From the NCBI RefSeq assembly GCF_003952425.1, contig NZ_CP034449.1:1302001-1366000 (forward strand): a stretch of 64,000 nt of DNA, read 5' to 3'. How positions within the stretch are numbered: position 1 is the stretch's first letter; each line of letters starts with the position of its first letter. Shown in pieces: positions 17,987-27,895 of this stretch. Both the position numbers and the translations under genes were made by a program. The DNA is from Mesorhizobium sp. M2A.F.Ca.ET.046.03.2.1 (GTDB lineage Bacteria; Pseudomonadota; Alphaproteobacteria; Rhizobiales; Rhizobiaceae). The notes below the pieces were generated by a model. That model saw nothing but the letters and a program-made list of their open reading frames with translations, made no database searches and was not told where the DNA came from.

Positions 17987-18757
17987 CGTGTTTCCTAACG
18001 TTAGGGACGGGCGTCGAAGTCGCGGCGACGGGTGGACCATCAGTGATCCGATCTCGCAACATCGCGGAATAAGCAGAAGCGCAGCGTCTGCGTCCACTCC
18101 GGGCTAGTTGCTGCGGGAGGGGCCGAAGCAGCGTCCTCCGCATTCGGCTATTTCGGTGACCTGCATGCGATCAAAGCATCATCTGGCCGGCCTTGATATC
18201 GACATTTGTTCAACAATCCATTCCAAATGGGAATGAGGAGCAAAATTGAAGCACCTTGACGGAAACAGAAGACAAAGCGCATTTCGTCATAAGCTTAGGT
18301 CGAGTGCGATTTGTCTGACGCCGAGGTTAAGCCGAAGGTGGCGATGCAGAAATGGAACGCGATCCTTACAGCGCGCGATGGTCTGTCGCTTACCCTCTAA
18401 ATGAGCTTCGACGCGAGCTCGCGCAAAGAATTTCCTCATAGAAGGTAGAACTAATCCAGCCCGCTACAATGCGTTTGCGAAGCAACCTTGAGCCCGTAGG
18501 AAAGACGACTGTTGGGCTACTTTCGGAACTCTTTCTGCTGAAGATGCCGGTGCCGTAATCGAACGACCGATGAGCCATCTCGCCTGTGCAGGTTGGGGCT
18601 GCAACACACTGCGTTACATGGAAGAACTCCAGGCAGCGGTGCTCGGGGATGTTGCTTCGGGATCTTTCTATCCTAAAAACTCCCATTGAAAATGAAATAA
18701 CTGAAATGTATTAGAGCAGCGGGAACTGTACTGCCGCTCATTGAAGGTGTTGGACCT
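17987..18757. other. Divergent regulatory region between ALDH and LysR genes
   Basis: About 770 bp with no recognised gene. It should contain the promoters for the minus-strand ALDH gene and the plus-strand LysR gene, and so the LysR operator. A minus-strand frame at 18390-18686 has no family match. Confidence 0.45.
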
Positions 18758-19675
18758 GTGCAATCAATAGGTCACCGCAATCGTCCGTCCTATGCGCTTT
18801 TGCGCAGCTTTGAGTGCGCTGCGCGGCACGACAGCTTTACCCAAGCGGCGGAGGAGCTTCATCTTACGCAAAGCGCTGTCAGCCGACAAGTTAAGGAACT
18901 TGAGGAGATGATCGGTGTGACACTGTTTCGGCGCGTAGGCCGGCGCGTCTCATTAACCGAGGCTGGCAAACAGTTTGCGGCGGATCTGGCGGTCGATCTT
19001 GAGAACCTTAAGCAATCGGTCGTGCGGGCGATTGCCGCCGGCGAGCGAAATTCGACGTTACGTGTCGGTATCCTGCCGACATTTGCCAGTCGTTGGCTCA
19101 TTCCCAGATTGGCGGGGTTTGTGAAAGATCATCCCAACATCGAAATCAGGCTAGAGACCCGAACCGTACCGTTCGACCTCACACGAGAGCGCTTCGACGT
19201 TGCGATACATTTCGGAAGAGCCAACTGGCCAGACGCGCGAATGAATAAGTTGTTCAATGAGGAAATGCTGCCAGTTGCATCGCCAACCTTCCGCGATGTG
19301 TACCTGATAACCGAGCCCGTTCGCCTCGCGGCTGCTCCGCTTCTGCACCTCATTACTCGCGAAAGCGCGTGGATTGACTGGTTCGCCCTTAAAGGAATCA
19401 GCGACAAGCGGCTGCTGGGCGGTCGACATTTCGATCAGTTTTCCATGATCATCTCGGCTGCCGCATCCTCGCTCGGTGCCGCGCTCCTACCCAAATACCT
19501 GATTGAAACGGAGCTCGAGCGTGGAATTTTGATCCCGCTAAGCGACACGCCTCTGAAGACGCACAACAGCTATTTTGTAGTCAGCGCAGCAGGCGACGTT
19601 AACGCCCAGGTAAACGCATTTACGCGCTGGCTGATCTCGACTGCACGGCGGACCATGACAATGGCTCGAACGTAG
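18758..19675 (+). CDS. LysR-family transcriptional regulator (GcvA-like)
   Basis: 305 residues from GTG 18758. N-terminal HTH: ARHDSFTQAAEELHLTQSAV, SRQVKELEEMIGVTLFRRVG. Co-inducer domain of GcvA/AmpR type: LRVGILPTFASRWLIPRLAG, ERFDVAIHFGRANWPDARM. Divergent from the ALDH gene, which it probably controls; the kamA-ferredoxin-aminotransferase operon is another candidate target. A fragment of a related LysR gene is at 52.99-53.16 kb. Confidence 0.87.
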   Translation: MQSIGHRNRPSYALLRSFECAARHDSFTQAAEELHLTQSAVSRQVKELEEMIGVTLFRRVGRRVSLTEAGKQFAADLAVDLENLKQSVVRAIAAGERNSTLRVGILPTFASRWLIPRLAGFVKDHPNIEIRLETRTVPFDLTRERFDVAIHFGRANWPDARMNKLFNEEMLPVASPTFRDVYLITEPVRLAAAPLLHLITRESAWIDWFALKGISDKRLLGGRHFDQFSMIISAAASSLGAALLPKYLIETELERGILIPLSDTPLKTHNSYFVVSAAGDVNAQVNAFTRWLISTARRTMTMART

Positions 19676-19974
19676 CTCCTCGCCATTGCACCGGCACGTT
19701 GCGCCAATCTCGAATTGCCCCTCCCGCCTGCTCAATCGCCATACCGGCTGGTCGCGGAATGCTTGCAAGTGTTCGGATCCGCTTGCGGCTCCCGCCTTCG
19801 CACCGAAAATCGTAACGTCGGCCGCAAAACTGGTTGTAAACAGCTAGCAACGGAAGTACCGACGTGAGCACGTCCCTCGTGAAGCCGTGAACCGGCGCTG
19901 CCAGCCCCGAACTCGAGCGTCGTAAAGCCTCGGGGTAGGTCTGGTTTCGTGGGGCACTTCACACACCCTCAAGC
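19676..19974. other. Noncoding spacer after the LysR gene
   Basis: No recognisable gene or terminator hairpin. Confidence 0.4.
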
Positions 19975-20290
19975 GCGATGGCAATGCCCTGGCCGACCCG
20001 ATGCACATCGTTGCTAGCGCCAGCCGCGCGCCGCGCCCGGCGATTTCGAGCGTAAGAGAAGATGAGCTTTTTCGCCATCCCCAGCCCCACCATCTGGTCG
20101 TAGACCAGATCCGGCGTCATGCGGATCAGGGTCAATTCCCGTCGTCCCTGCCGGATCGCCTCGTGCGTCGCTGCATGCGGTATGAGATGTGTGAAACCCT
20201 CAAACGCCACGTTGTCACCGTCGAAAGGTTCTCCGCAAGGGCTTCGGCGAGAGAGCAGAACTTCAGCAAGACCGCGGCTCCGGGTTTGAC
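19975..20290 (-). pseudogene. CoA-transferase subunit A, N-terminal remnant
   Basis: A short start (FCSLAEALAENL) is joined by a frameshift to DGDNVAFEGFTHLIPHAATH and then RRELTLIRMTPDLVYDQMVG and AKKLIFSYA. This is the N-terminal 80-90 residues of family I CoA-transferase alpha subunits. The remainder, and any beta subunit, are missing. It follows the GSA-aminotransferase-like gene on the same strand and may once have belonged to that catabolic operon. Confidence 0.75.
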
Positions 20291-20330
20291 TGTTTCGCGT
20301 CGCGCAAAATCCGGCTGCGAAAAGCTCGAG

Positions 20331-21656
20331 TTACAGGTAAGGCTTGATTTTACGCAGGGCGACGAGCACCACAGCCGCCATGTCATCGATGTCCTGGTCC
20401 GACATGGCAGTGGACAGGAAACCTGTGCCCGTTTCGACCATGAGGAGGCCGCCATCGAAAAGATGCCCAACGAATGCAGAAAGAAGCGCAGCTTTCTCCG
20501 GCGACAGGTAAGCCTGCCTGTAGTTCTCAGGCGCATCCGCGCATAGATGGATCCGAAACATCGATCCTCGGCCGGTGACACAAGCAGGCACGTCCGCTAT
20601 CCTGATCGCCTCGCCGATTGAGCTTCGCGCGCGCTCGCCCAGTGCGTTGAGCTTCTCAACAGCTTCCCGGTGGTACAACTTCATTGCCGTGAGGCCGGCT
20701 ATCATTGTGATTGGGTTTGCCGAGAAAGTGCCAGATAGCGGAAAAGGCGCCGGCCCATTTAGTGGGTTCAAGACTTCCATCACATCCGCGCATCCTGCAA
20801 TGCCCCCAACGGGAAAGCCACCCCCGATCATCTTGCCTAAGGCGGTGATATCCGGCTGGACATCGTACCATTGCTGCGCCCCGCCGAATTTGGACCGGAA
20901 CGTGATCACCTCGTCGAAGACGAGAAGCGCTCCGTTCTGTTCGGTCCAGCGTCTCAACGCTCGAACGAAGTCTTCGGCGGCCTGTATTACACCTATGCGA
21001 TGGGGAAGCACATCGACGAGCACGCACGCCAATTGATCGCGGTGCTCGTCGAGGATCTTGAGGCCGCGCTGCACGTCGTTAAACGGGATCACAACGACAT
21101 CGTCGAGTACTCGCTGAGGCGTTCCGCGAGATACCGCAACGCTGGACGGGCGGTCCGCCTGTCCCCAACTGTCCGGCTTGGCCGTCTGGCTTGCCTCGGC
21201 ATAGTCGTAGAGGCCGTGATAGGCGCCTTCGACTTTTGCGATCTTCGGCCGCCGGGTGAATGCCCGCGCAGCTTTGAGGCTCGCCATGACCGCCTCCGTT
21301 CCCGAATTGACGAAGCGGATTCTCTCAAAGGCAGGATTACGGCTGCAAATGTACTCGGCATAATCGATCTCGGCTTCGGTCCCGACAGTAAAAGCGGTTC
21401 CTTTCCGCAGCTGCTCGCTGACAGCAGCAATGATCGGCGGGTGCGCGTGGCCGTGAATTAGCGACGCCACATTATTCGCAAAGTCGATGCGACGGACACC
21501 CTCTACATCGTAGACGTAGCACCCTCGCCCTCGCTCGACGTAGATCGGATGCGGTTTGCGCAGAATGGTGTTTCGGCTGCATCCGCCCGGCAAAACGGAC
21601 TTGGCGCGCTCAAATAGGGCAGCACTCTTGGATATTCCCGAGTATATGGCGTCCAT
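20331..21656 (-). CDS. Class III aminotransferase, glutamate-1-semialdehyde aminomutase-like
   Basis: 441 residues. PLP-enzyme marks: FVNSGTEAVMASLKAARAFT, EGAYHGLYDYAE, LLVFDEVITFRSKFGGAQQW (PLP Asp), and ITALGKMIGGGFPVGGIAG with the Schiff-base lysine. It resembles GSA aminomutase but sits 19 bp after a ferredoxin gene and in one operon with lysine 2,3-aminomutase, so a role in beta-lysine or another diamino acid pathway is more likely than tetrapyrrole synthesis (inference). Intact. Confidence 0.82.
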   Translation of the reverse strand: MDAIYSGISKSAALFERAKSVLPGGCSRNTILRKPHPIYVERGRGCYVYDVEGVRRIDFANNVASLIHGHAHPPIIAAVSEQLRKGTAFTVGTEAEIDYAEYICSRNPAFERIRFVNSGTEAVMASLKAARAFTRRPKIAKVEGAYHGLYDYAEASQTAKPDSWGQADRPSSVAVSRGTPQRVLDDVVVIPFNDVQRGLKILDEHRDQLACVLVDVLPHRIGVIQAAEDFVRALRRWTEQNGALLVFDEVITFRSKFGGAQQWYDVQPDITALGKMIGGGFPVGGIAGCADVMEVLNPLNGPAPFPLSGTFSANPITMIAGLTAMKLYHREAVEKLNALGERARSSIGEAIRIADVPACVTGRGSMFRIHLCADAPENYRQAYLSPEKAALLSAFVGHLFDGGLLMVETGTGFLSTAMSDQDIDDMAAVVLVALRKIKPYL

Positions 21657-21675
21657 GCGGATCTCCCGATAGCGT

Positions 21676-22011
21676 CTAGCGCTCTAGATGGCTTAACTTG
21701 CCCTCTACTCCATCCCATGTGGCTGCATCGGGAAGCGATTCCCCGGAATCGGTTATGTTGGGCCACAACCGCGAAAGCTCTTCGTTGAGCTCCAGGAAGT
21801 GCCTCATATCTGCAGGCAAATCCGTGTCCCGGTAGATGGCCTTTGCCGGACAAACCGGTGTACAGGCATCGCAATCAATGCATTCGTCGGGGTGAATAAC
21901 GAGGAAGTTAGGTCCCTCGTGAAAGCAATCGACCGGACACACATCGACGCAGTCGGTAAATTTGCACTTGATGCAGTTCTCGGTGACGACATAGGTCACG
22001 CCGGCCCCCAT
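21676..22011 (-). CDS. 7Fe ferredoxin (FdxA type)
   Basis: 111 residues with one [3Fe-4S] and one [4Fe-4S] motif: [18 protein letters not shown] and [17 protein letters not shown], followed by the family's C-terminal helix region. It lies between kamA and the aminotransferase in a tight operon (32 and 19 bp gaps). Radical-SAM enzymes need a low-potential electron donor, so it probably reduces the KamA cluster. Intact. Confidence 0.9.
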   Translation of the reverse strand: MGAGVTYVVTENCIKCKFTDCVDVCPVDCFHEGPNFLVIHPDECIDCDACTPVCPAKAIYRDTDLPADMRHFLELNEELSRLWPNITDSGESLPDAATWDGVEGKLSHLER

Positions 22012-22043
22012 ACCCGTTTGGAAATAGCAGATCGTATCCGCCG

Positions 22044-23426
22044 CTACTCCGCAGCTTGCAGGAATGCGGGCCTGATCCCGTACATGGAATAAAGGCCAGC
22101 CTCATCGAAGATAACGCGATCATCATAGCCGCCGAACCATATTGCATCCGGGTTTCTGCCGACGATTGTCACCTTGCACCGATCGCGTGCATCAGCGGCC
22201 GAACGCAGCAGCTTGAAGATAACAACGCCTTTTTCACCGCCAGGGACGCCCGGCACCGGCTCGTTGGTGACGGCCGCCACTTCGGTCTTGCCCTTGTAGT
22301 GGGTAATCGAAAGCCGCGCATGGGCCTCGACCCCCGACAAGCCCTTCTGCGATTCGTTCAGGATCTGCCACGCTCGTTCGATTGGCACATTGAACGCCTT
22401 ATGCCCGACTATGTCGCGACCGCAGAAGAAGTAGTGATTGTTGATTCCGTTTCGGAGCATCTCGCGCTGCATGATCCGCAGCGCCTCGGCGTCGTCATTG
22501 ATATCGCGAATAATCGGCGACTGATTGTGGATGGTGATCCATTCGCGCCGGGCAAGTTCCTTGACTGCAACCCGGGTTTCGGCGATCCATTCCAAGCCAC
22601 CGCCAGGATTGTCGAGGTAGCCGCCATCCGGTGTCCTGCGGAGGAACTCGTCAGGATGATTGAAGTGCACCATCATTCGCAGGCTGACCTCCGGATAAGC
22701 TTGATGAAAGGCATCAAGCATCGCAAAGAAAGTCTGATCGAACCGCTGCGGATGGAAAGCCAACTCCTTGGTCCCGATGCGGATATTCTCGACGCCGGCT
22801 TCCGCGAGCCCGCCAAGCCAGGCAGCGATGTTTTTGTTCCCCAGAACCATGGGATCGCCGCCTGACATAAGAATCTCGCGAAGCTTTTCACGGCCGCTTT
22901 CTGGATGGAGGCCGCCATTCGCGGTTACCGCCCTGTTGTGCTCGCGAATGTATTCGACGATCTCGCCGAGCTGCGCCAAGCCCTTAGGAGCAACGGTCCC
23001 ATCCTCGCGAGCGATCTCTTTGCGGCCGATCAGCTCCTCGCGATAGCAGAAGCGACAGTGAGCGGAGCAGGTGGACGCCACATACAGAAGACCAAGCTCA
23101 TACTTGTGGATCAGCCCTTCGCGCGGGCTGTAGGTCATTTGCTTGCCCGGATCTTCGGCACCATCGAGATCGTAGGTTTCTTTCGGACTAGCTTTTACGA
23201 GAGTCTGCATGGGCCGGCTGTATTGCGCCTGCTCATAATAGTGCCGCGTGATCTTGATCGGCATCCGCACCTCCAGATCTCTCGGGGTGTCTTTCAACTC
23301 GAGAATCTGGTCGAGTTCTTCTTTGGAATAGAACCCCCGCATGTCCTGGGACACGTCACCGCTGGCGAATTTGGCTATGCCGGTGATGATCTGCCGGTCG
23401 TATTTGCCGTTGACCACTTTTCCCAA
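22044..23426 (-). CDS. kamA: Lysine 2,3-aminomutase (radical SAM, PLP)
   Basis: Converts L-alpha-lysine to L-beta-lysine in family members. The radical-SAM motif is [17 protein letters not shown] (CX3CX2C); [17 protein letters not shown] is the following conserved stretch; [14 protein letters not shown] is in the C-terminal half, with [13 protein letters not shown] nearby. 460 residues from a TTG at 23426. Another frame starting ATG 23452 encodes [12 protein letters not shown] and would join this frame as [12 protein letters not shown] if one A were added in the AAAA run near 23418. So the true N-terminus is either the TTG or is lost through a 1-nt deletion. The catalytic body is intact. Confidence 0.88.
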   Translation of the reverse strand: MGKVVNGKYDRQIITGIAKFASGDVSQDMRGFYSKEELDQILELKDTPRDLEVRMPIKITRHYYEQAQYSRPMQTLVKASPKETYDLDGAEDPGKQMTYSPREGLIHKYELGLLYVASTCSAHCRFCYREELIGRKEIAREDGTVAPKGLAQLGEIVEYIREHNRAVTANGGLHPESGREKLREILMSGGDPMVLGNKNIAAWLGGLAEAGVENIRIGTKELAFHPQRFDQTFFAMLDAFHQAYPEVSLRMMVHFNHPDEFLRRTPDGGYLDNPGGGLEWIAETRVAVKELARREWITIHNQSPIIRDINDDAEALRIMQREMLRNGINNHYFFCGRDIVGHKAFNVPIERAWQILNESQKGLSGVEAHARLSITHYKGKTEVAAVTNEPVPGVPGGEKGVVIFKLLRSAADARDRCKVTIVGRNPDAIWFGGYDDRVIFDEAGLYSMYGIRPAFLQAAE

Positions 23427-23452
23427 AATTCCTGCTCACGCTGCGAGGGCAT

Positions 23453-24226
23453 GTATTTATGAACGGTAATCACGCCGCGCCTCCAAGGGTATTCAAGTCC
23501 GAGAAGACACAGCATGACGCCTGTCTCGCACCAACTTGTTGATTCACTTCCTCAGTGTTGGATGCCGCAGCCGGACTTACAAACGTATATTAATCACGAG
23601 TCAGTAACTTCTTCTCATGAGGACGGTCCTTGGTTCCTTTGGGACCGCAGCTGCGTTGGGGTCGGCGCCCGGCCAACGCGCATGGCGATGCCGTCGATTT
23701 CAAACTCGAGCACACTGGCGTCTCGGGTGGCTTTCCATCTTCGCTGTTTCGATGGAAGCCTAGTTGAAGATCCGGCGCTAGCACCGCCGCCGGGCACGAA
23801 AGCAAGTGAATTTTGTCCAACCGCAGTTGCCTGTTGCGCGCTTCGCGGCGCAAGGCGAAGACCTGCTGCGGCCTGAGATGATCGGCCGGCGACCTCGGAA
23901 GCCTTTGATTCAGCTCCAGCACAAGCCGAACTCCGATTCCAATGTAGAACCGGCACCTCACAGATCGAAACCACTCCCGAGAGTTGGTCCAGAAACACCG
24001 CTCTTAGGATCCGGGGCGGAATGGGCAGCAGCAGGCGAACGGATTTTGCGACATTGAGACAGAAGCAGACCTGACGCTCGAGGTGGCAGCAGAACATCTC
24101 GAAGCGCCCCGGTCGTCCTGCTGCTTTGGAATATGGAAGTCTTATTATTGCATCATTGCATCTCAACCTTCTCCAGTGAACGTCAGCTCGGTCGGCCAAG
24201 CGGTCGTGCCTCATTCCGGAAAAAAT
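23453..24226. other. Intergenic region with possible IS66 trace
   Basis: No intact gene. A minus-strand piece near 23640-23760 (VLEFEIDGIAMRVGRAP) resembles the C-terminus of IS66 TnpA proteins, with low confidence. The kamA promoter should be in the left part; no sigma-54 or NifA site was seen there. Confidence 0.4.
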
Positions 24227-25219
24227 TCAGTCAGTTGAAACTGTTGCCCTGAGCTTGCTAGGCGGTTGACCATAAGCTTCACGGAACAGCCGCGAGAAAT
24301 GCGAGAGGTTTTCAAACCCGACCTCCACGGCGATCTCAACTAACGGAACCCTGGTCTGCATCACGAGGCGCCTCGCCCTTTCCAGACGCACCTTTTTGTA
24401 CGCAAGTGCCGGCGATATCTTTGTTTTCTTCATGAAAAGGCGCTCGAGTTGCCTCCGAGATAGTCCGACTGAAGCTGCCAGCTTGGAAATGGGGATTGTA
24501 TTCTCAATGTGGCTCTCCATGATAATGAGAACCGCTTTGAGCCGCGGGTCGTCGCATTCGATTGAAAGGGGTCTGCGCGGCTGGATGTTTAAAGCCGAGC
24601 GCGCCTTCTCAATCTGCAGCACTTCGAGTGCGTTTCTCTCGGCCTCTGCACTGATATGACGTCTGACGATTGACGCCGCCATATCTGCCGCGCTGCTGCC
24701 CCCGGCGCATGATCCCCTGCTACGATCGAGATTGAATATACGGTCCGCCCGGACCTGGTGGCCCGGAAAGCGCTCGCGGAAGGTGTTATAGTGGAGCCAG
24801 CTCACACAGGTATGATGCTGCTTCATCAACCCAGCCTCGGCCAGGATGAACGTCCCTGTACAGACGCCGATTAATGGAACGTTCTTGGCTGCGACTCTCT
24901 TGAGATAGCTGACTGTCTCGTTGTCAACTGGAGATTCACTTTTTAGGAGACCGCCCACGACTACGACATAATTGAACTCAACAGGGTCCACGAAATCCGA
25001 TGTCGGCGCGACCTGCACCCCGCAACTGGAGGGGATCAAGCGCGGGGTGCTCCCCAGAACCTGCCAATCGGCGAAAACCCTACCGGATTTGTCGGCCACG
25101 TCACTTGCCAACCTGAGAATGTCCACGAACAGCGCGAACGCAGAAAGAGTAAAAGAGCGGCCAAGGATGAAGCCAATTTTCAATTGGCCGCCCCCTGGAA
25201 CTTCATTCGCTGACTTCAT
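24227..25219 (-). CDS. GlxA-type AraC-family regulator
   Basis: 330 residues. The N-terminal half is a DJ-1/PfpI-like domain (VVVVGGLLKSESPVDNETV, VPLIGVCTGTFILAEAGLM). The C-terminal AraC double HTH contains ISKLAASVGLSRRQLERLFM and PLVEIAVEVGFENLSHFSRL. Such proteins (ArgR of Pseudomonas, GbdR, CdhR group) control amino-acid and betaine catabolism. It is 18 bp downstream of the amino-acid oxidase gene and probably regulates that oxidase and the transporter operon. Intact. Confidence 0.88.
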   Translation of the reverse strand: MKSANEVPGGGQLKIGFILGRSFTLSAFALFVDILRLASDVADKSGRVFADWQVLGSTPRLIPSSCGVQVAPTSDFVDPVEFNYVVVVGGLLKSESPVDNETVSYLKRVAAKNVPLIGVCTGTFILAEAGLMKQHHTCVSWLHYNTFRERFPGHQVRADRIFNLDRSRGSCAGGSSAADMAASIVRRHISAEAERNALEVLQIEKARSALNIQPRRPLSIECDDPRLKAVLIIMESHIENTIPISKLAASVGLSRRQLERLFMKKTKISPALAYKKVRLERARRLVMQTRVPLVEIAVEVGFENLSHFSRLFREAYGQPPSKLRATVSTD

Positions 25220-25237
25220 GACTGTTTTTTACGTAGT

Positions 25238-26517
25238 CTATCGGACCTGGAACTTCACGCCTTGAGCGAGCGTGTCGCGCATTTGATATGCACTGTACGT
25301 GAGCTGCGCGGCAGCGAGGCCCGCGAGGCCGAACGTACGGGTCAGTCCAAACCTAGTGAAGCTCTTTGGCACCGGTCTGCCCTCGGCTAGTGCTGCGGCG
25401 ATTGTTTCACCCGCGACCGTGGTCGGCGCTATCCCATGCCCTCCGAATGCGACCGCATGCCATAGGCCATCAGCGGTGCGACCAATCTGCGGCATCTTGT
25501 GGCGCGCGTAGCTCATCATCCCCCCCACGCGTGATCGATTTGAACGTCTTTGAGCTGCGGGTACACGCGTTGAAGGTCACGCCGGAGTAGGCGCGCGATG
25601 GCGCCTGGATCACGGTTGAACACCGAGATTCGCCCTCCCCAAAGAATTCGTGTGTCCTGTAACGGTCGATAGTAATCGAACGCGAAGCGCGTATCATAGA
25701 CTGCATGCGAAGCATCAATCGCCGCGGCAAGGCGGGCACCGAGCGGCTCAGTTGCAATCACGTAGGTCGCGATCGGCAGTATGGCTCGCTCGATTTGGGG
25801 TGATACGCCCCGCGTGTAGGCACCGCCTGCGAACACGACATCTTTCGCCCGCACCGCGCCTTCCGGCGTACGCACGACGAAGCTCATGCCGTCGCGCTCA
25901 ATCGCGCAGGCCGGGGATTGCTCAAAGACACGCGCGCCCCCTTGCATAGCCGCTTGGGCGACGCCGAGCACGTACTTGAGTGGATGGAAATGAAACGCGT
26001 TGGCCTCAAATAGACCACCGTGATAGCGCCTAGTCCTCAACCGTGAGCGAAGCGCTTCCGTCGCGACCGGCTCCCATATGATGTCAAATTCTCGCTTCAT
26101 CAGCGAGCGCAGTCCGTCCAGCCGAGACTGATCGTCGAACCAGTTTGCCAACATCACGCCGCGGTCGACGATGTCGCAGTCGATGGCGTAGCGAGCAATC
26201 CGCGCGCGGATCAAGTCGACCGCGTCGATTGTAAGCCGGTACAGGCGACGTGCCTCGTCGCGCCCGAGCGTGAGCAGCAGCTCGGCGTTGTCGAGGCTGT
26301 AACCGCCGAAGACGAATCCGCCGTTGCGGCCCGATGCGCCAAAGCCGACCCGCTCGCCCTCGAGAACCACGACGTCGCGCACACCGCGTTCCACGAGTCC
26401 GAGCGCAGTGCATAGGCCGGCGAGCCCGGCACCGACGATGCAGACCTGCGTGTCCAGTGTGCACGTCAGTTGTGGGTAGACCTGACGGGAAACAGTTGCC
26501 TCGTAGAAATTTTGCAT
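25238..26517 (-). pseudogene. FAD-dependent amino-acid oxidase (DAO family), frameshifted in a G7 tract
   Basis: N-terminal frame: FAD motif QVCIVGAGLAGLCTALGLVE, then FGASGRNGGFVFGGYSLDN and DYYRPLQDTRILWGGR. It stops right after DHAWGG. The next frame begins GGMMSYARHKMPQIG and continues FGGHGIAPTTVAGETIAAAL to the end. The frame is lost at a run of seven G (plus-strand C7 at 25520-25526); eight would restore one 430-residue protein. This could be a sequencing error, a dead gene or a phase-variable tract. Relatives are gamma-glutamylputrescine oxidase (PuuB) and DadA-like enzymes. It lies in an operon orientation with the transporter and alr. Confidence 0.85.
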
Positions 26518-26526
26518 TGGAATCAA

Positions 26527-27088
26527 AAATTTGGAGAAATCAGAAACCAGGAACCAGGAACCGGATGGGTCCCGAAGTAGGGGAGTCTGAACGTGTCATT
26601 TGCGTTAACCCGACGACTGGTGGCTGCGCTCTCGTGAGTGTGCATCGGTTTGGCAAGTCCCCGCCAACGAGCGACATCTTCGTCTTTCCGGGTACTCTGA
26701 TGGCTGGATGACGTGCAATGGGACGCTAAGTGACTTCCTGTCTTCAGTGTAGAGATAAACTCCGCCCACCTTACCTCATGCATCGCACACCCTATTCTGC
26801 TTCCGCGCATTGATGATCGGTTTCCGGTGCAATGAGGCCCCTGATATAAGGGGGTTGGAGGGGTGATTGCTTGGCTTGTTGGCCAGCTGGATGGCGTCAC
26901 TAGAATTGTTCATAGCTATTGTGTACTCGTCGAAATGGCCGACGCGGCGCATCGATCGCTCTCGCTCAAAGCATTCGCTGAATCCACAACCTGGAGGTCA
27001 GTCATATTGCCGTACGGGCACATTGGAGCTTCCAATGATCGTGGATTGCGGCAGACTAACTGCCCGCCCCGCGCCCGTTCAGCCCGCG
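26527..27088. other. Noncoding region upstream of the oxidase gene
   Basis: About 560 bp with no gene recognised. A short direct repeat (CCAGGAA repeated near 26546-26560) is present. It should contain the promoter of the oxidase-glxA unit. Confidence 0.45.
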
Positions 27089-27895
27089 TCACCCTACTCG
27101 GACCGGGATACGCGCCTCGAGACTATTGAAAAACCACACGAGGAATCCCGTTAGGACCATGTACGCCAATGCCAGCAGGAGTAATGGCTCGTATATGACG
27201 AATGTGTCCTGACGAACCCGGAGAGCGACGGAATAGAGGTCGATAACCGTGATCGTAGCGACGAGCGGTGTCGCTTTAAGTTGGCCCACTGTTTCACCAG
27301 CCAACGTCGGCAACGCCTTATGGATTGCTAGCGGCAACCACACCCGGTGAAATAGTTTCCAACGGCTCATACCGAATGCGCGTGCGGCCTCGAGCTGGCC
27401 GCGCGGCACGCCAGCCAAAGCACCGCGCATAATCTCGCCCACATATCCTGCGAAGGACAGTGTCAAAGCGAGTACAGCGTAGGGCCACGCCTGTCGAACG
27501 ACGGACCAGAGATCGGATTCGCGAATCCATGGATATTGCGGGAAGAGCGAGCCAAGCCCATAATAGAGCAACCAGATTTGCAGAAGCAATGGCGTGCCCC
27601 GAATGACGGTGCAGAAGGCTTTCGCTGGAAGACTGAGCCAAATCGGCCCCGTCACTTGTGCGAGTCCAAGCGGCACAGCTAAAACAAATCCAAAGATACT
27701 GGTCACGATCAGAATCCAGATCGTTCGCCATAAACCGACAATCGCAAGCGTGTTGTAATCGGCAAGCCAGTCCCATCGCATGAAGACAGCTGCTAAGGTG
27801 ATCAAGGCGATGGCTATCGCGATCAATGCAATGCGATGTGGCGCCAACCAGGCAACCGGGCGCCAACTCGCGGAGGCAGTGGGGGAATAGGTCAT
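27089..27895 (-). CDS. Amino-acid ABC transporter permease (HisM/ArtM type)
   Basis: About 268 residues with five or so membrane segments (for example IALIAIAIALITLAAVFM, IWILIVTSIFGFVLAVPLG). The HisQM EAA motif is GEIMRGALAGVPRGQLEAAR followed by AFGMSRWK. ATG 27895 overlaps the stop of the preceding permease gene by one base (TGATG), so the two are translated together. Inner-membrane half of the importer formed with the neighbours at 27.9-30.4 kb. Confidence 0.9.
   Translation of the reverse strand: MTYSPTASASWRPVAWLAPHRIALIAIAIALITLAAVFMRWDWLADYNTLAIVGLWRTIWILIVTSIFGFVLAVPLGLAQVTGPIWLSLPAKAFCTVIRGTPLLLQIWLLYYGLGSLFPQYPWIRESDLWSVVRQAWPYAVLALTLSFAGYVGEIMRGALAGVPRGQLEAARAFGMSRWKLFHRVWLPLAIHKALPTLAGETVGQLKATPLVATITVIDLYSVALRVRQDTFVIYEPLLLLALAYMVLTGFLVWFFNSLEARIPVRVG

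Noticed and set aside
18220..18260. Possible nod box (ACAATCCATTCCAAAT)
   Set aside because: Only a partial resemblance to the NodD binding consensus; the repeated ATC-N9-GAT structure is absent and no nod gene follows.
20722..20740. Minus-strand GG-N10-GC with a TGGCAC box
   Set aside because: It is within the GSA-aminotransferase coding sequence, the -12 box is poor (CGGCA) and there is no activator site.
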